Of a stretch of 64,000 nucleotides of DNA, positions 1 to 10,863 are shown in pieces. Position numbers and translations under genes: made by a program. This DNA comes from Gliomastix tumulicola (Eukaryota > Ascomycota > Sordariomycetes > Hypocreales > Bionectriaceae): positions 2,108,001 through 2,172,000 of the forward strand of contig BCHX01000004.1 of NCBI GenBank assembly GCA_001599755.1. Direction: 5' to 3'. The notes under the pieces were generated by a model that made no database searches, had not been told where the DNA came from, and saw nothing but the letters and a program-made list of their open reading frames with translations. Within the stretch, counting starts at the first letter, position 1. Each line of letters opens with the position of its first letter.

Positions 1-209
1 CAAGGCTCAACTACCTCAGAGCGCGCATACTCGAAGTTATTTCCTTTTCAACATGACTCGCCTAACAATGATGCATACGGATTTATCCACGACCTTGGAT
101 GCATGGAAAAGACAACCTTAGCAACTCCCTGACTGGCCGCGTCTCTCGTGTCATCGGACTTAAATATGAGCGTCTCCATCCCGTCATAGGCGGTCGACAA
201 ACAAGATAT

Positions 210-2505
210 TCAGCTGCTTCGTGGTCTGCCATCCCGAATCCATCCGGATCTCATCCACTCAATCACTTCGAACGATAGCCTGCGCTCGGTGGCTTCGTCG
301 AGGCCTCGGTTCGGAGCCAGACGCACAGTGATGGCATTCTGCTTCTCAGACACTTCGACGTTCTTGCTCTTGCTCATCTCCTCCTCTGTTGATGGCTTCA
401 CATACACAACGAGGTCGGTGCCAATGATCCCACGCCATAGAGTTGCCATCCACTGCCAATGGTCAACAGGGGCGTAATTACTAACGGAATAGCTGGTGGA
501 GTAGGCGAATTTGTCGGAGACACTGAGACTGAAGCCACCTTGAATAAGGGCCACAGGCAGTGACAGTTTACCACTGTCATCATCGCTCCCGCCCCCGCCC
601 GTCAGTTTGGGAAGCATAGGATTGGCCGATCCCGTCGCAAAGTTATCCTCGCCACCTTGTACGTGACGGATCATCTTCCTTGACTTTTCGTGCCATTCCA
701 CAATACACCGAAAGATAGAGGGAATGACGTCCCGGAGCTCTACAGTCGGGGAGTCTCGACCGCTCCCGATCTCGTCCGGAGCGGGGATATCGGGTGGAAA
801 GTCGTTGTGCCAGACTTCAAGAGCGATATGAGCAATGTCCTTCGGTGCCACAAGCAGAGCCTTCTCCACCGATCGGCCTACTTCTCGCACCAGGCTGTCA
901 TTGGGGCCCTCGACGGCGATAATCGGTCCTCGGCCTTGGGGGAGAGCACCTGTGCCATGTACGGAACGAGGCAGAGGCGGGCAAATCTTACTCAAGACTC
1001 CAAGCTTCTTCGAGAGCTGAATTGACATGATCTGCTCCTGCGGTGGTAGATCTTTGATGTTGGGTGGAATCGCCGAGGTGATCGGTGTGTAGCCATATCT
1101 GGCCTCTGCTTCTCTCGCAGGCGATGGTGGAGGTATGGCGGTCTGAAGTGGAGGTAGGCGGAGAGATTCCTCTGCTATTCCTGACCGTCCTGACTGCGAA
1201 TATCTTGGGGTAGGCCACGCAGCTGCATGATCCGGTCGCGGTGGAGGAGGCATGGCACCTCCCTGTGGCCGTGTCATGCTACCAAGTTGTGGCAAAGGGC
1301 TATCGAAACCGCGAGTCGCACTGTAAGGCGCCGATGTTGGAGTCGGTGTTCGGACCGACTGCCCTGGCTTTATCCGATTGTACGGGTTGACTCGAATGGG
1401 GGCAATGGATCGAGACTCGACCGCTTCTGCCAAACGTCGTCTCTTGCCATCGGGCGAGCTAACATCCGGATTCATAGGCGGACCAGGAGCCCTCATCCCA
1501 CTTGCGGCCGGCTCAAACCTGGCCCGATAGGCCTCGTCTGATACAGAACTCGCCGAGGTCGGCGTGAGATAGACCTGCTGTTCCATCCCCGGTTGGGTCG
1601 TTGGCGGCGGTAGTGAAGGCGTTTGCTGACCCTTGTAGTATCGACCGTTGCACTTGCCGCATTTCCCCGCCTCCTCGTCTGGCTGCTGGGAAGTGGACGC
1701 TTTGCTTCCTTTGCGGCGTGGTTGATACTTGTATCCTGGATACCGCTGGATGTGGCGCTTCGACTCTTCAACTGCCAACGTCTTCCACTGAGCCTTGACG
1801 TCGGGAGGCTCCTTGGCCCATCGTTCTCCTAGGACTCGAGATATTTGAGGATTAGACAGGCCAGGGTTCTCATGTGCGACTTGAGAATGCATTCGTGATC
1901 GGTACAGGATGAAGGCTTCCACGTTGATGGTCAGCGTTGTTACAAAGTCCTCGAGTATGCAAACCACAAAGCGAACAAGGTTGGCAGCCATGGTGTGCCC
2001 AAACACTATGTGTCGGCAACAAACGTTTGATTGCGCAAACAATACAAGGACACGGAAACAAGCCCAGCAGAAAGAAGCGAAAGGCCGGCGGGTGGCAGAA
2101 CGGAAGTGCGCATTGGAACTCACAGTTTGCAGGTCTAGGCACCCTTTGCACCGCCGGCGTGCAAACACACATATGGTCCTCCGAAGCCCCCTCGCCGGCA
2201 GCCCCTTCGTCATTGGTTACAGACTCTGCTTTGTCCGAACTGCTCGCGTCTGTGGCATTCTCGGACGATTTTTCGCTTTCCGATGCAGCTTGGCGAGCTG
2301 CCGCGCCGCCGCTTGCCATGGATCCGGGAACGGGTAGCCGCCGAAGTATCGACAGGGGCGGTAATGGCGGTGCCGGGGGAGGCTGATCTGGCGACAGTCT
2401 GCTCGCTTCGGAGCTGTCCCGATCCTTCGAGCCGTCGAGCTGCATGGGAGAGTCGACCATAATGGCCTCTTTTTGCACAATTGTGGAAGTGATGACTTGG
2501 GACAT
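210..2505 (-). CDS. HMG-box transcription factor, Ste11/FMF-1-like
   Basis: Sequence-specific HMG-box regulator of about 695 aa. Exon 1 is 2505-2124 and exon 2 is 1915-210. The 208-nt intron (GTGAGT...GGAAG) splits a Ser codon inside the HMG box, so the mature protein reads RPANS-FILYR. The box covers roughly residues 119-190, with conserved FILYRSRMH, NPQISRVLGERW and YPGYKYQPRRK. Residues 1-118 are acidic and Pro-rich. Beyond the box lie a long Pro/Ser-rich linker and a folded-looking tail with WQWMATLWRGIIGTDLVVYVK. The start is the first in-frame ATG (MSQV). An intron splitting this Ser codon is also typical of MAT HMG genes, but the length, the C-terminal domain and the absence of MAT-flank genes (APN2, SLA2) favour the Ste11/FMF-1 class of mating and fruiting-body regulators. 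The family is clear; the exact orthology is inferred. Confidence 0.8.
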
Positions 2506-4599
2506 TGGCAGACCAGCGAATGCCGACTCGACGTTCAAGGATACAAGGAAAGAAGGAGAATGGCTGAGGCTCGTGGAGGAAAGGAGCCTGTCAGGTAGGG
2601 CAAAGAAGCTGACGCTGATAGGTTAACTAATCGGAAAAAGATCTAAGAGCAAAGAAAGAGGTAAGCGAGGCCAAAGCAAGGCCAAGGTGAGAACGACCTA
2701 ATGGAACAAGAGGTGACAAGTCGAGAGGGAGATCACGAGGAGGGAAAATAAGCAAGACGAGAAGCAGTGGAAGGGGAAGGCTAGGCGAAATACCTTACTT
2801 ATTGCTACCCTCAGTAAGGTTGGCAAGTCAGGAAGGTAGCATGTCTAAAGTCTGCTTCTTGGAGTGCAGAAGCTTTGTCTCCCGCCGATCCCATTCACAC
2901 CATCAGCCACGGCGGAAACAATAAGAGAACCACAGGACTGGGAATCGAAATTTCGGCCCCTCTCGCGCCTAGGTCAGTGCAGCATCATACACTGAGTAAT
3001 CACAAAAGTTCGACAATGACGAGTTCCAGGATTTGCAAGTCACCGACGACGGAGTCAGGTCATCCGTTGTCGGGATAGACAACAGGCACATCTTCTCGTG
3101 CTTTCTCCTCTATGTTCGTCCCTTTCCGGCGAACCAACAGTGAGAGAAAGAAGATTGGAGAGCCGGCGCCTCGAGTCACTCTTTCACACGACTTGTCTCG
3201 GGAGCCTGTTGGGTCCGCTTGTTGGTTGGGCCCCAGGCCAGGCCCATCCAGCGTCAGTGACTGACTAGTTGGCCGCCTTTGTCTGCGTTTGCGGGTGTTG
3301 GCAAACGCCGACCGCATTGAGCTAAACAAAGGGCAACACAGACCACATCTGAGAATTAAGACCCGCATCATTCACCTGAATGAGTAAGGTTCATCGCCTG
3401 CCAGTGGCGAGCGAGAGGCGAGTCTCTTGTGACAAAGGGGAGACTACTAGAGATACGTCACGAGCAGCAGCTTTCGACTCCTCAGCCTCCTTGACCGAGG
3501 GCCGGTCGACGACCTTGGGGAGATTCCTATCAACTTAGACCGCCGCGCATCCGCCCCCTTTGTGTGATCCAGGCCAGCCCAGGCTTCCAGCCTTCCGCAG
3601 GTGACAGTGCGAGTGCGCGGCCTCGGAGCAGAGGAGGTGGGAGGAAGATGGAGGGCGGGCAAGGAAGAGCGGGGACGACAATGGGCTCGAGCTCTGCCGG
3701 AATGTTCATGAAAAGGTGGGCCAGGCAGACGACTGGAATGTTGACTGACACTGAGACAAAGACAAGCCCGGAAGCTGGTTTTGTCGCCGAATGTGGCTTA
3801 CACTGTCCTAGACTGTTCCTTCCTGTCCACCCACACGTGATGCAGGCGGAACAAAAAGGCCTCGCCGTGCCTACCAAACTCAAAAGTGCAAGAGAGGTCG
3901 TGATTTACGGCCCCTCCCTTTCGCCTGGTGGTCAGTGCCGCGTCTCGCCTGAGGCTTTGAGGTGGTGTGGGAGCGCGGGCCAGCTGGGCGTACGAGTGTA
4001 CGCTGGCCGCCGCCATCTTCTTTACGCGGACCACCCTCTCTTTTCTTCTTTATGTGCTCTATATGAGCCGTGTAATGATGATGTATGGGACAGAACGGCG
4101 ATCCTGAGGCGACATGGATGCCCTGGCTTTGTTCGACTCTGCCGAGCTATATTTAGAGACCAACAGCCACAGCTATAAGATGACCTCTTGTTCTTTGTTT
4201 TCGAGACGCCGTTCCTGATCAGCCACTTGAAAATTCCGCTCAAAGTTGTTGCTAGTCAGCGGCGGCGGCCGACGACCTTCACATGCAGCCTTTTGGAAGC
4301 TGAAGAGCTCCTCGGTAACCGCATTGACATCGACGTCACCCAGGCATACCTTCTGGTTCCGCCGACTGATTGATTTCGTTGTTTCATTTTTCATTTCATA
4401 CACCGATCCTAGGCTTGAGTTACCCTCCTATTTCGCCTATCCCAAGGCGGACCATACAGGGAAAATAGTAAATAATCAGAGAAAAAGGGGGGGCGCAAGT
4501 CAGAAGTGCGCCATATGCATACCCATGGCAATGGACACGCCCAGTCTACGGCCCCGGAATAAATTAATACAGCCAAATAGGGTCTGATTCTATGTGGTA
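2506..4599. other. gene-free interval upstream of HMG gene
   Basis: About 2.1 kb between the HMG-box start and the RVB1 stop. It probably holds the long leader and promoter of the HMG gene. ORFs on both strands, up to about 200 codons near 3564-4178, have low-complexity, R/P/S-rich translations with no recognisable domain, so I do not call them genes. Confidence 0.5.
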
Positions 4600-6195
4600 T
4601 CAAGAGATGTAGCCCTTGCCGGCCTCGGTGCTTAGAAGGGAGGCGCTGCGACGGGCGTCGATGAAGAGGTCTTCGCACTCGGCGACGTCCTGAACGTCGA
4701 TCTGAGTGCGGCCGTTGGCCTTGGCGAGAATGCTGTAACGTCTATATGAGCAAGGGGACTTTCACATAGATAGAAAAGGGGAAGGACTTACCTAGCTGGG
4801 GTCAACAGCTGTAGGCAATACCGCAGGCTGATGCGGACGCCATGCTCTGAGATCTTGTCGATGGCAGCATCAGTGATTGCCACGCCCTCGGTCGTCGCCC
4901 GGATGCGCACGATCCTCTTGATCTCGTCGGCCTCGTAGGGAGTGGTGGGGATGATGAGGAGACGGGCGAGGAAGTCGGGGGGCACGCCGTGGGCAGCGAC
5001 GATGTCTTCGGTGCCCCTTATCGTGCACATTCCCCTGTTGGATGCGAGGACCACGATGGGGGAGATGGGAGATTCGAGGGCGCGGTTGAGATAGGTGAAA
5101 CACTCGATATCCAGCATATGCGCCTTTGGACTGATTAGTATATGGCCATCCTATGCAGGATCGAAAGGGGGGGGGGGGTTAGGATAACTCACCTCGTCGA
5201 TGAACAGGACACCGGGAACGAGCTCGGCGACGCCCTGGTCGATGTACTTGCTTACGACCTTGTTGATCTCAGCGCGCAGCTTCTCCGTGATCTCGGTCAT
5301 CTTGGGCTTCATTAGCTGGCCCATCATGCTCATGATATCCTGGCCACCCTGCGGGCGGGCATTGGCCACGTCGAGATCGTGCAGCGTCACGTCCTGCACA
5401 ATCTCCTTCTTCTTGTGCACCTCGCCCTTGGGGATGGGCACGTACTCCTCGGCCTCGAGGTCGAACTCGGTCGCGTACGCATCGGACCGCCCGACGCGCT
5501 TGCAGGCGCCCGTGTTGGCCTCGATGTAGATGACGTCGCCGACGGTGACGCGCTCCTTCTGGATGGCCTCGTAGATGCTCGGGTCGAGCCGCAGCTTCTT
5601 CTGGCCCTTTGCGCTCTTGAGCCCGATGAGCAGCGTGCTGATGGTCTTGCCGTAGCCGCCGAGCGGGTTCTCGGCCTCCTCGGGCGTCAGCTCCGTCACC
5701 TCGCCCTCGTAGACCTCCTTGGTCTCGCGGACCTTGAGCCCGATGGCCCGCCGGAAGTTCTCCATGAGCACCTCCGTCTTCTTAACCTCGTGCGAGTAGA
5801 TCTCGCTGCCGACGATCGGGCAGAAGGGGATCTTGGTCCCGAGCTCCTGGCTGACGGCCAGCGCGAGCGCCGTCTTGCCCGTGCCGGGCCCGCCTGCTAG
5901 TAACACGCCGCGGCCGGCCATCTTGTGTGCTCGGATCAGATCTACCACGACGCCGCAGGACTGAAAAGAAAAGGCCCAATGTCAGCACTCCATCTTTTGG
6001 GTACGTTTGCTCCTTCGGGTTTCGCAGTCCCCAGCCTCAATTTCCCCTTACCTCTCGAGCGACCGTCTGGCCGACGAAGCCCGCAGCCTGCTTATCCGCA
6101 TAGCCATCCGCTTTCAGCCCCAGGCCCTTGATGTGCGTGTGCGCCGCCGTCCGGTTGTCGCGCTTGTTCCCCTTCACCTCGCTGATCTGCACCAT
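4600..6195 (-). CDS. RVB1: RuvB-like AAA+ ATPase 1 (Pontin)
   Basis: AAA+ ATPase of the Rvb1-Rvb2 hexamer, acting in INO80 and SWR1 chromatin remodelling, R2TP and snoRNP assembly. Four exons: 6195-6052, 5960-5193, 5123-4792 and 4741-4600. They join in frame to 461 aa, the normal family length. The N-terminus MVQISEVKG and HIKGLGL are family hallmarks. Walker A GGPGTGKT is at residues 71-78. Walker B LFIDE ends exon 2 at about residue 304 and continues AHMLDIECF in exon 3. Sensor 1 LASNRG follows. The domain II insert between Walker A and B (about residues 120-290) is present. The C-terminus is GKGYIS. The intron between exons 2 and 3 has an ACTAATC branch site and a run of 12 C on the sense strand. 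Rvb1 rather than Rvb2 is supported by the N-terminus and by FIDEAHMLDIECF. Confidence 0.97.
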
Positions 6196-6842
6196 CGTTG
6201 CGGGAGTGGCTGAGCGCGAGAGTCCGCCTCAGCTTTCGGTTTCCGTTGGGTTCGAGAGTGTATATTCGCGGTCGGGGGGGTTGATGCAATTCAATTCGAT
6301 GTTTGGGGGGAATTGGGTGACGGTTGTGTTATTTTGGGGGGGGAGGGAGTTGGATGGGCGGACGTGAGCTTTGAAATAATAATTTAGCGAGGCAAGGCTT
6401 TAGTTCTGATGCGCCGCCCTGCAGCTCGCGTCTTCTGGAAGCAGGGCGGTACGTACCTTTTGGCGCTAACGTGTTTTGGCTTGGTGCGTTTTGGACCGGG
6501 CTTCACGTGACCTCCATCATCGCATACCGACCCTCTACCAGATGGTTTACATTAGACCCCTGTCAGTCTGAGGCCTATAGATGACCTTGATTGGCGATAT
6601 TTGTGCCTTGCTACTGGTGCTTCGATATTAATACGAAGTGTCTCGGAGCAGACACGCTGCCGTACGCGGCATATAATATCTCAGGCCCGATTTCTTCTGC
6701 TGGCTTCGGGTGCCACAAGAATGTGAGACATCGTGAACTCATTGTGATACAGGGAACTTGGTCTTTACTTCGTTCTGTGCCTACTATACAATTTCCTTTG
6801 AGATGGACGAGAAAAGTCTAGTGCATGCTGCAAAACCCATTT
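6196..6842. promoter_or_regulatory. RVB1 upstream region, G-rich, with TCACGTGA
   Basis: Between the RVB1 start and the 3' end of the transporter gene. On the plus strand 6275-6350 carries several G runs of six to nine bases (C runs on the RVB1 sense strand), within 160 bp of the RVB1 ATG. A perfect palindrome TCACGTGA lies at 6503-6510, a bHLH-type E-box (CBF1/PHO4 class). Site function is inferred from the motif only. Confidence 0.4.
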
Positions 6843-8315
6843 CTAACTGAGCCGCAGCCGCTCCAAAGGAACTTCATCCGGATTCCTATCTTCGCCAACC
6901 AGCATCGGCGAACGCTCAGCTTCTCCAACCGCATTGACCTGCCTCTCGACGTCTTCTACCTTGGCCGGCGACGATGGCGGCGGCGTTCGCAGCAGGACGA
7001 TGCCCAGCGCACTGCTTAGAATAAGCGCGCAGCCTCCGAAGCTCGTGAGATTCATCGTATGGTGGAATATCCACCGGTCAAAGCCGACGGCGAAGAGCAT
7101 GTGCGTGTACACCATGGCATTGGCCCGGTTAGACTTGTCGGCGGCGAGACCCGCGGTGAGGCAGTACTGCATGATGAAGCCGAGAATGCCCAGCGCAGGC
7201 AGCAGCAGCCAGCTGCGAGTCGAGGTCGGCCACACCCAGCTGAGAGCCGGCTGTCCGATATCGAGAAGGGGCCCACCGATGAGAGCCACGCTGCTGATGA
7301 TGGTCGAGCTGAGGGCGAAGAAGCCGATCGAGATGAGCGGGTGGGCGCGCTTGCCGATCATGCGGAGGGTCGTAAAGGCACCTGCAGCGCCCAGCACGCC
7401 GACGAGGGCCACTCCCACAGCGATGAGCCGCTCGTTGGCTGTCGTCTCGTGGTCTAGGCCCGGGAGATGCCCGCCTTCTGATGCATCCTTCGAATTATCC
7501 TGAGCATCATCCCCGGACTTGGAGAACAGCGTCGAGGGTTGCGAGATGAGAACCACACCCATGAAAGCAACGAGGGTCGCGAGCTGCTCTACCCTGGTGA
7601 AGGGCTCCCGCAGGAAGATGAAGCACATGATTCCGGCGATAGCTGGGGCGAGGAAAGTGATGACTGTCGCATCGGCAAGCGGGAGATACATCATCGAATA
7701 CCACATCCTGTACAATGTTAGCGTACAAACTCACGTGGCAGCTTCCACGTGGGAAAAAGGGGGTGGGGGAAGAACAAACCCAAAGATGCCGGCGTAGCCT
7801 GACGTTCCACGGATGAACAAGAGCAGCCTGATATCCTTGCCTCCAAACGGCATACCGGGGACCTTCATCCACCACATGTACCCGTAACAGCAGAGCATGG
7901 TGAGGGCTTGTCTGAAGAGGAGAGCTTGTACGGGGTGCATGCCATCGCCGTCGATTTCGAGGAGGCGGGCTGTCAGGTTCATGAGGGCGCCGAAGAACTG
8001 CGACAGGGCCACGAAGCACGCGCCCTTGTTCCTGACCCAGAACCGCTGGATTGCCGAGCCTCTGGGCTGGGGTAGCGACGGAGGCGCGTCTACTGTCGAC
8101 AACTCGGGATATGTGTGCTGAGCTTCCGACGAAAATCTGGAGCTGGGAGCAGGACTCGGTGATAGATACCGGGCCTGGCTGGCGGCGTCCCGTCCAAATT
8201 TGGTCTCGCCATGACGAGTCTGACCCAGGTCTTTGCGTGATGGTCGTTCATATTCGCTGACCTGCAAGGTGGTCTTGCTCGGCCGAGGCGATTCTCCCGA
8301 TGCTCCTCCATTCAT
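6843..8315 (-). CDS. EamA/DMT-family membrane transporter
   Basis: Multi-pass membrane protein of 466 aa in the drug/metabolite transporter superfamily. Exon 1 is 8315-7780 and exon 2 is 7707-6843; the intron donor is GTTTGT and the acceptor TACAG. The join restores the family motif RGTSGYAGIFG-MWYSMMYLPL followed by DATVITFLAPA, which ends the first EamA repeat. A long hydrophilic cytosolic N-terminus (about 95 aa) precedes the hydrophobic helices. A charged linker (about residues 265-290) separates the two EamA repeats, which total about 10 predicted helices. The C-terminal tail is hydrophilic. The substrate cannot be read from sequence. Fungal relatives are usually annotated as EamA or solute-carrier-35-like integral membrane proteins. 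Confidence 0.88.
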
Positions 8316-8800
8316 GGTCGGTCAGGGGAGCAAAACAGACCGACAGGACGTCCTCTTCTGGATGGTGAAGGAGGCAAAATCATCCATTATGAAAGACGGC
8401 CCGGGCTGATTCTTCTACCCAAGCAGACCGCCCTGCCCGCAGTGGATCGCGCCAACCACCCTTCAAGATCCCGCCTCGTCGAGGAAGCGCCGGTGCGGGC
8501 TTGCGGATACCGGGGGCGGGGGTCGCCGGTCAGGTTTTTTTCGCCTTGCCTCTTCTCTCTCTCTCTCACCTTTCTTCAGCCCATATAATGCCTGACGGCC
8601 TAACATCTTCGCCAGGGCTGGCGACTAGCTGTGGCCGGTTTAGGCAGCCGGCCGACAAACGTTACATTGCCGTGCCGACGAATGGCAGCAACCCGAGTGC
8701 CTCTTACGCCCGATATCGCAAGCCGTGAAGGGTTCATGGAGGGGTGTTCTGTGGGGATCGTGACCGATGAAGCCGACTTTGCAGGGGTATCATTTCCGCG
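8316..8800. promoter_or_regulatory. transporter upstream region
   Basis: About 480 bp upstream of the EamA transporter start. It contains a CT-rich stretch at 8551-8578. No conserved ORF is seen. Confidence 0.35.
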
Positions 8801-9140
8801 CTATTTCCTCTTCATCGTGGCGATCATGGAACCGCGATCGGTGACAGGACGACGACCCTCTTGGGCTGGGGTGAGTATGTCGGAGGGGAGACAGGAAGGC
8901 TATGGGAAATATGATGGCGAGCACGGGAGAGAGGGTTTGCTCTGAGGACCATGTTGCTTTGCGCTTTTTGACTGGGAAAAGATACTGACCTTTGGTATCT
9001 GCCTCTTTGGGCTCTGCTTCCGTTGCCAAGTGTCTGCGTCGCATTCTAGGCGCAGGCCGACGCACGCAGGGCCTGAGTCCGACAGCTTCCCAATGCCTCT
9101 TACAGTGGACTGCGAATTGTGTGTCTAACGCATATATCAT
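8801..9140 (-). CDS. weak candidate small two-exon gene
   Basis: Possible 71-aa protein of unknown function. Exon 1 is 9140-8990 and exon 2 is 8865-8801, joined by a 124-nt GTCAGT...CCCCAG intron that keeps frame. The exon 1 translation includes a presequence-like stretch rich in Arg (RMRRRHLATEAEPKE), reminiscent of a mitochondrial cleavage region. The C-terminal exon would read RPVTDRGSMIATMKRK before a TAG. It is not recognised as any family. It sits between the TAF13 and transporter genes on the same strand, so it may instead be TAF13 3' UTR. Reported only as a candidate. Confidence 0.22.
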
Positions 9141-9298
9141 TAAATCCAAATCGCTAGTTCCTTTACCTATACTCCCGACTCCGTATCGTAGTAGAGAGCC
9201 ATACCGAAATGACTGAACCGCCCCTTTCCATAGAACGCCGTTGGTGTGATGTAAACAGAACGCACAAGCTAGACCCTCGCCGCAGCAGCCCTCCGTCC

Positions 9299-9707
9299 CT
9301 ATTTCTTCGAGCTGCGTGCGATCGAGTCCGTATCCGCATCGTCGTCCGCCTCCCCGAGCTCCTCCTCGGCCCGGACGGCCTTGCTCTTGGCCTCGGCCTT
9401 CTCCCGCTTCTTCTCCTCCTCGGCGGCCTCCTTGAGGATGCCCTCCTCGCCGCCGATGTCGCGCGCCTTCTTGATCATCTTCTGCTTCTCGAACGTCTCC
9501 TGCACGCGGCCCAGGAAGGCCGGGTGCTTGCGGAAGGCGAACTCGAAGTCCTCGTACTTGATCTTCTGCCGGCCCGAGTAGTGCGCCGCGCGCGTCGCCT
9601 CGAAGGCGAGGGACTGCATGAAGTCGGTGAGGATCTCGTCGAGGACGCGCATCGTCTCGGGGAGGGGCTCGGAGACGTCGCCGTTGCCCCAGAGGAGGTT
9701 CTTCACT

Positions 9708-9797
<90 letters not shown>

Positions 9798-9921
9798 GAG
9801 AGTTAGCTTGAGGTTCCCCTGAGCCAGTAGCTTGCACTTAGGGAGAGGATGGTCGCTTACTCTCGTTCGGACTGAAGCTCAGCTTGCCGACATTTTTGCC
9901 GGCGCGAGCTCGAGGCTCCAT
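9299..9921 (-). CDS. TAF13: TFIID subunit 13, histone-fold (TAF13)
   Basis: Histone-fold subunit of general transcription factor TFIID that pairs with TAF11. Exon 1 is 9921-9861 (20 codons plus one base) and exon 2 is 9705-9299, giving 155 aa. The splice creates an ATG codon across the junction (A|TG), read as NEMKNLLWGNGD. The histone fold covers about residues 21-95, with ETMRVLDEILTDFMQ, YSGRQKIKYEDFEFAFRKHP and FLGRVQ. The tail is a charged Glu/Lys helix followed by an acidic end, normal for fungal TAF13. The 155-nt intron is mostly one homopolymer, pure C on the sense strand, running directly into the CAG acceptor. Confidence 0.9.
9708..9796. repeat. 89-nt near-perfect poly-G/poly-C tract in TAF13 intron
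   Basis: All G on the plus strand except one A at 9742. On the TAF13 sense strand it is a C tract immediately before the 3' splice site. It is far longer than any other homopolymer in the window (the next is 25 A). The true length may be uncertain, because such tracts are error-prone in sequencing and assembly. Confidence 0.95.
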
Positions 9922-10452
9922 CTTGAGGTTGGGCTGGGTGATGCGACAAACGGCTCGAGGGAGGTGAAGATCGCGGGACGGCTAGACGAGAGGGTCGTGG
10001 GAAGAGCAGTCCGTTGTGAGAAGAGCCAAGTATTATGTCTCTCGGACTCGCGTCGATGAAGCTGGCTTGGGACCAGGCACGTGGGATGTTGGGTAGGTTG
10101 TGCGAATAATGTTTCAAAGTTATCGTGATTTCACATGCAACCAATTGAAGGGTGGGAACAATTGGATTTGTATCAGCCCCACCTTTGACCAGAGCCTTAG
10201 CAGATCCAACCAATCAGAGATTCCGGTACCTGCCCCAGATCGGAGCTGGCTCTTCTTTGCCCCTTGGCTTGGTGACATCTGGCATTTGAAGCTCTGCAAC
10301 TGACACATCACCTCGGCGAAGAGCTCCGGGAGCACCTGGACGACACTCTGTCAACGACCACAGCGAATCATTCAACCACTCACCTGCAATTATCACGAAT
10401 CCGAGTTCCAGCACAAGCTTCAAAACCGGCCAATACCCCTCCAGTCGCAAAT
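9922..10452. promoter_or_regulatory. divergent promoter, TAF13 and KSH1
   Basis: 531 bp between divergent start codons. Visible motifs are an E-box CACGTG at 10078-10083 and a CCAAT box within AACCAATCAG at about 10207-10216. Their function is inferred from consensus. Confidence 0.45.
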
Positions 10453-10863
10453 ATGGTACGTTCACACCGCGGTAGCCACCCCTCCACGCATCCATCTATT
10501 GCCTTGTTCTAACACTCTCGCAACAGTCGGCCCTCTTCAACTTCCAGTCGCTCCTCCTCGTCCTCCTCCTCTTAATATGCACGAGCACATACGTCCACCA
10601 CTTCTTCCCCAGCATCATGGACAGGAATAAGAATGGGTATGAGGACGGCCTTCTGCCCCTCTCTTCGGTCATCATTGGAAGCTGACTTGGGACCGACATA
10701 GGGTTACGGGTATCTTTTGGAAATGCGCTCGTGTAGGGGAACGGTTGTCGCCGTATATAAGTCTCGCCTGCGTCTTCATGGCGGTGAGTCCCATTGTCCG
10801 GTAAGGGCCTTTTAGAAAGTTGCAAGGCTGACGTCCATTTAGGGCACCATCCTTCTCAGCTAA
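10453..10863 (+). CDS. KSH1: KISH-family secretory pathway membrane protein
   Basis: Small Golgi/early secretory membrane protein (yeast Ksh1, animal TMEM167/Kish). Four exons: 10453-10455, 10527-10636, 10702-10783 and 10843-10863, giving 71 aa, the family length. The first exon is the start codon alone, followed at once by gtacgt. The family signature is complete: M-SALFNFQSLLLVLLLLICT, TYVHHFFPS, DRNKNG, GIFWKCARVGERLSPY and MAGTILLS. There are two hydrophobic helices. It is easily missed by gene finders because no ORF longer than about 37 codons covers it. It shares a promoter with TAF13. Confidence 0.95.

Noticed and set aside
210..2505. Interpretation as a mating-type locus
   Set aside because: The HMG protein is too long for MAT1-2-1, and the visible right-hand neighbours (RVB1, transporter, TAF13) are not MAT flanks.
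3530..4178. Overlapping ORFs of 117 (-) and 204 (+) codons
   Set aside because: Translations are low-complexity, with no domain and no supporting splice or conservation pattern; they shadow each other.
5379..5900. 173-codon plus-strand ORF inside RVB1
   Set aside because: It is the antisense shadow of RVB1 exon 2; its Leu/Asp/Val/Gly-rich composition is typical of the antisense of GC-rich coding DNA.
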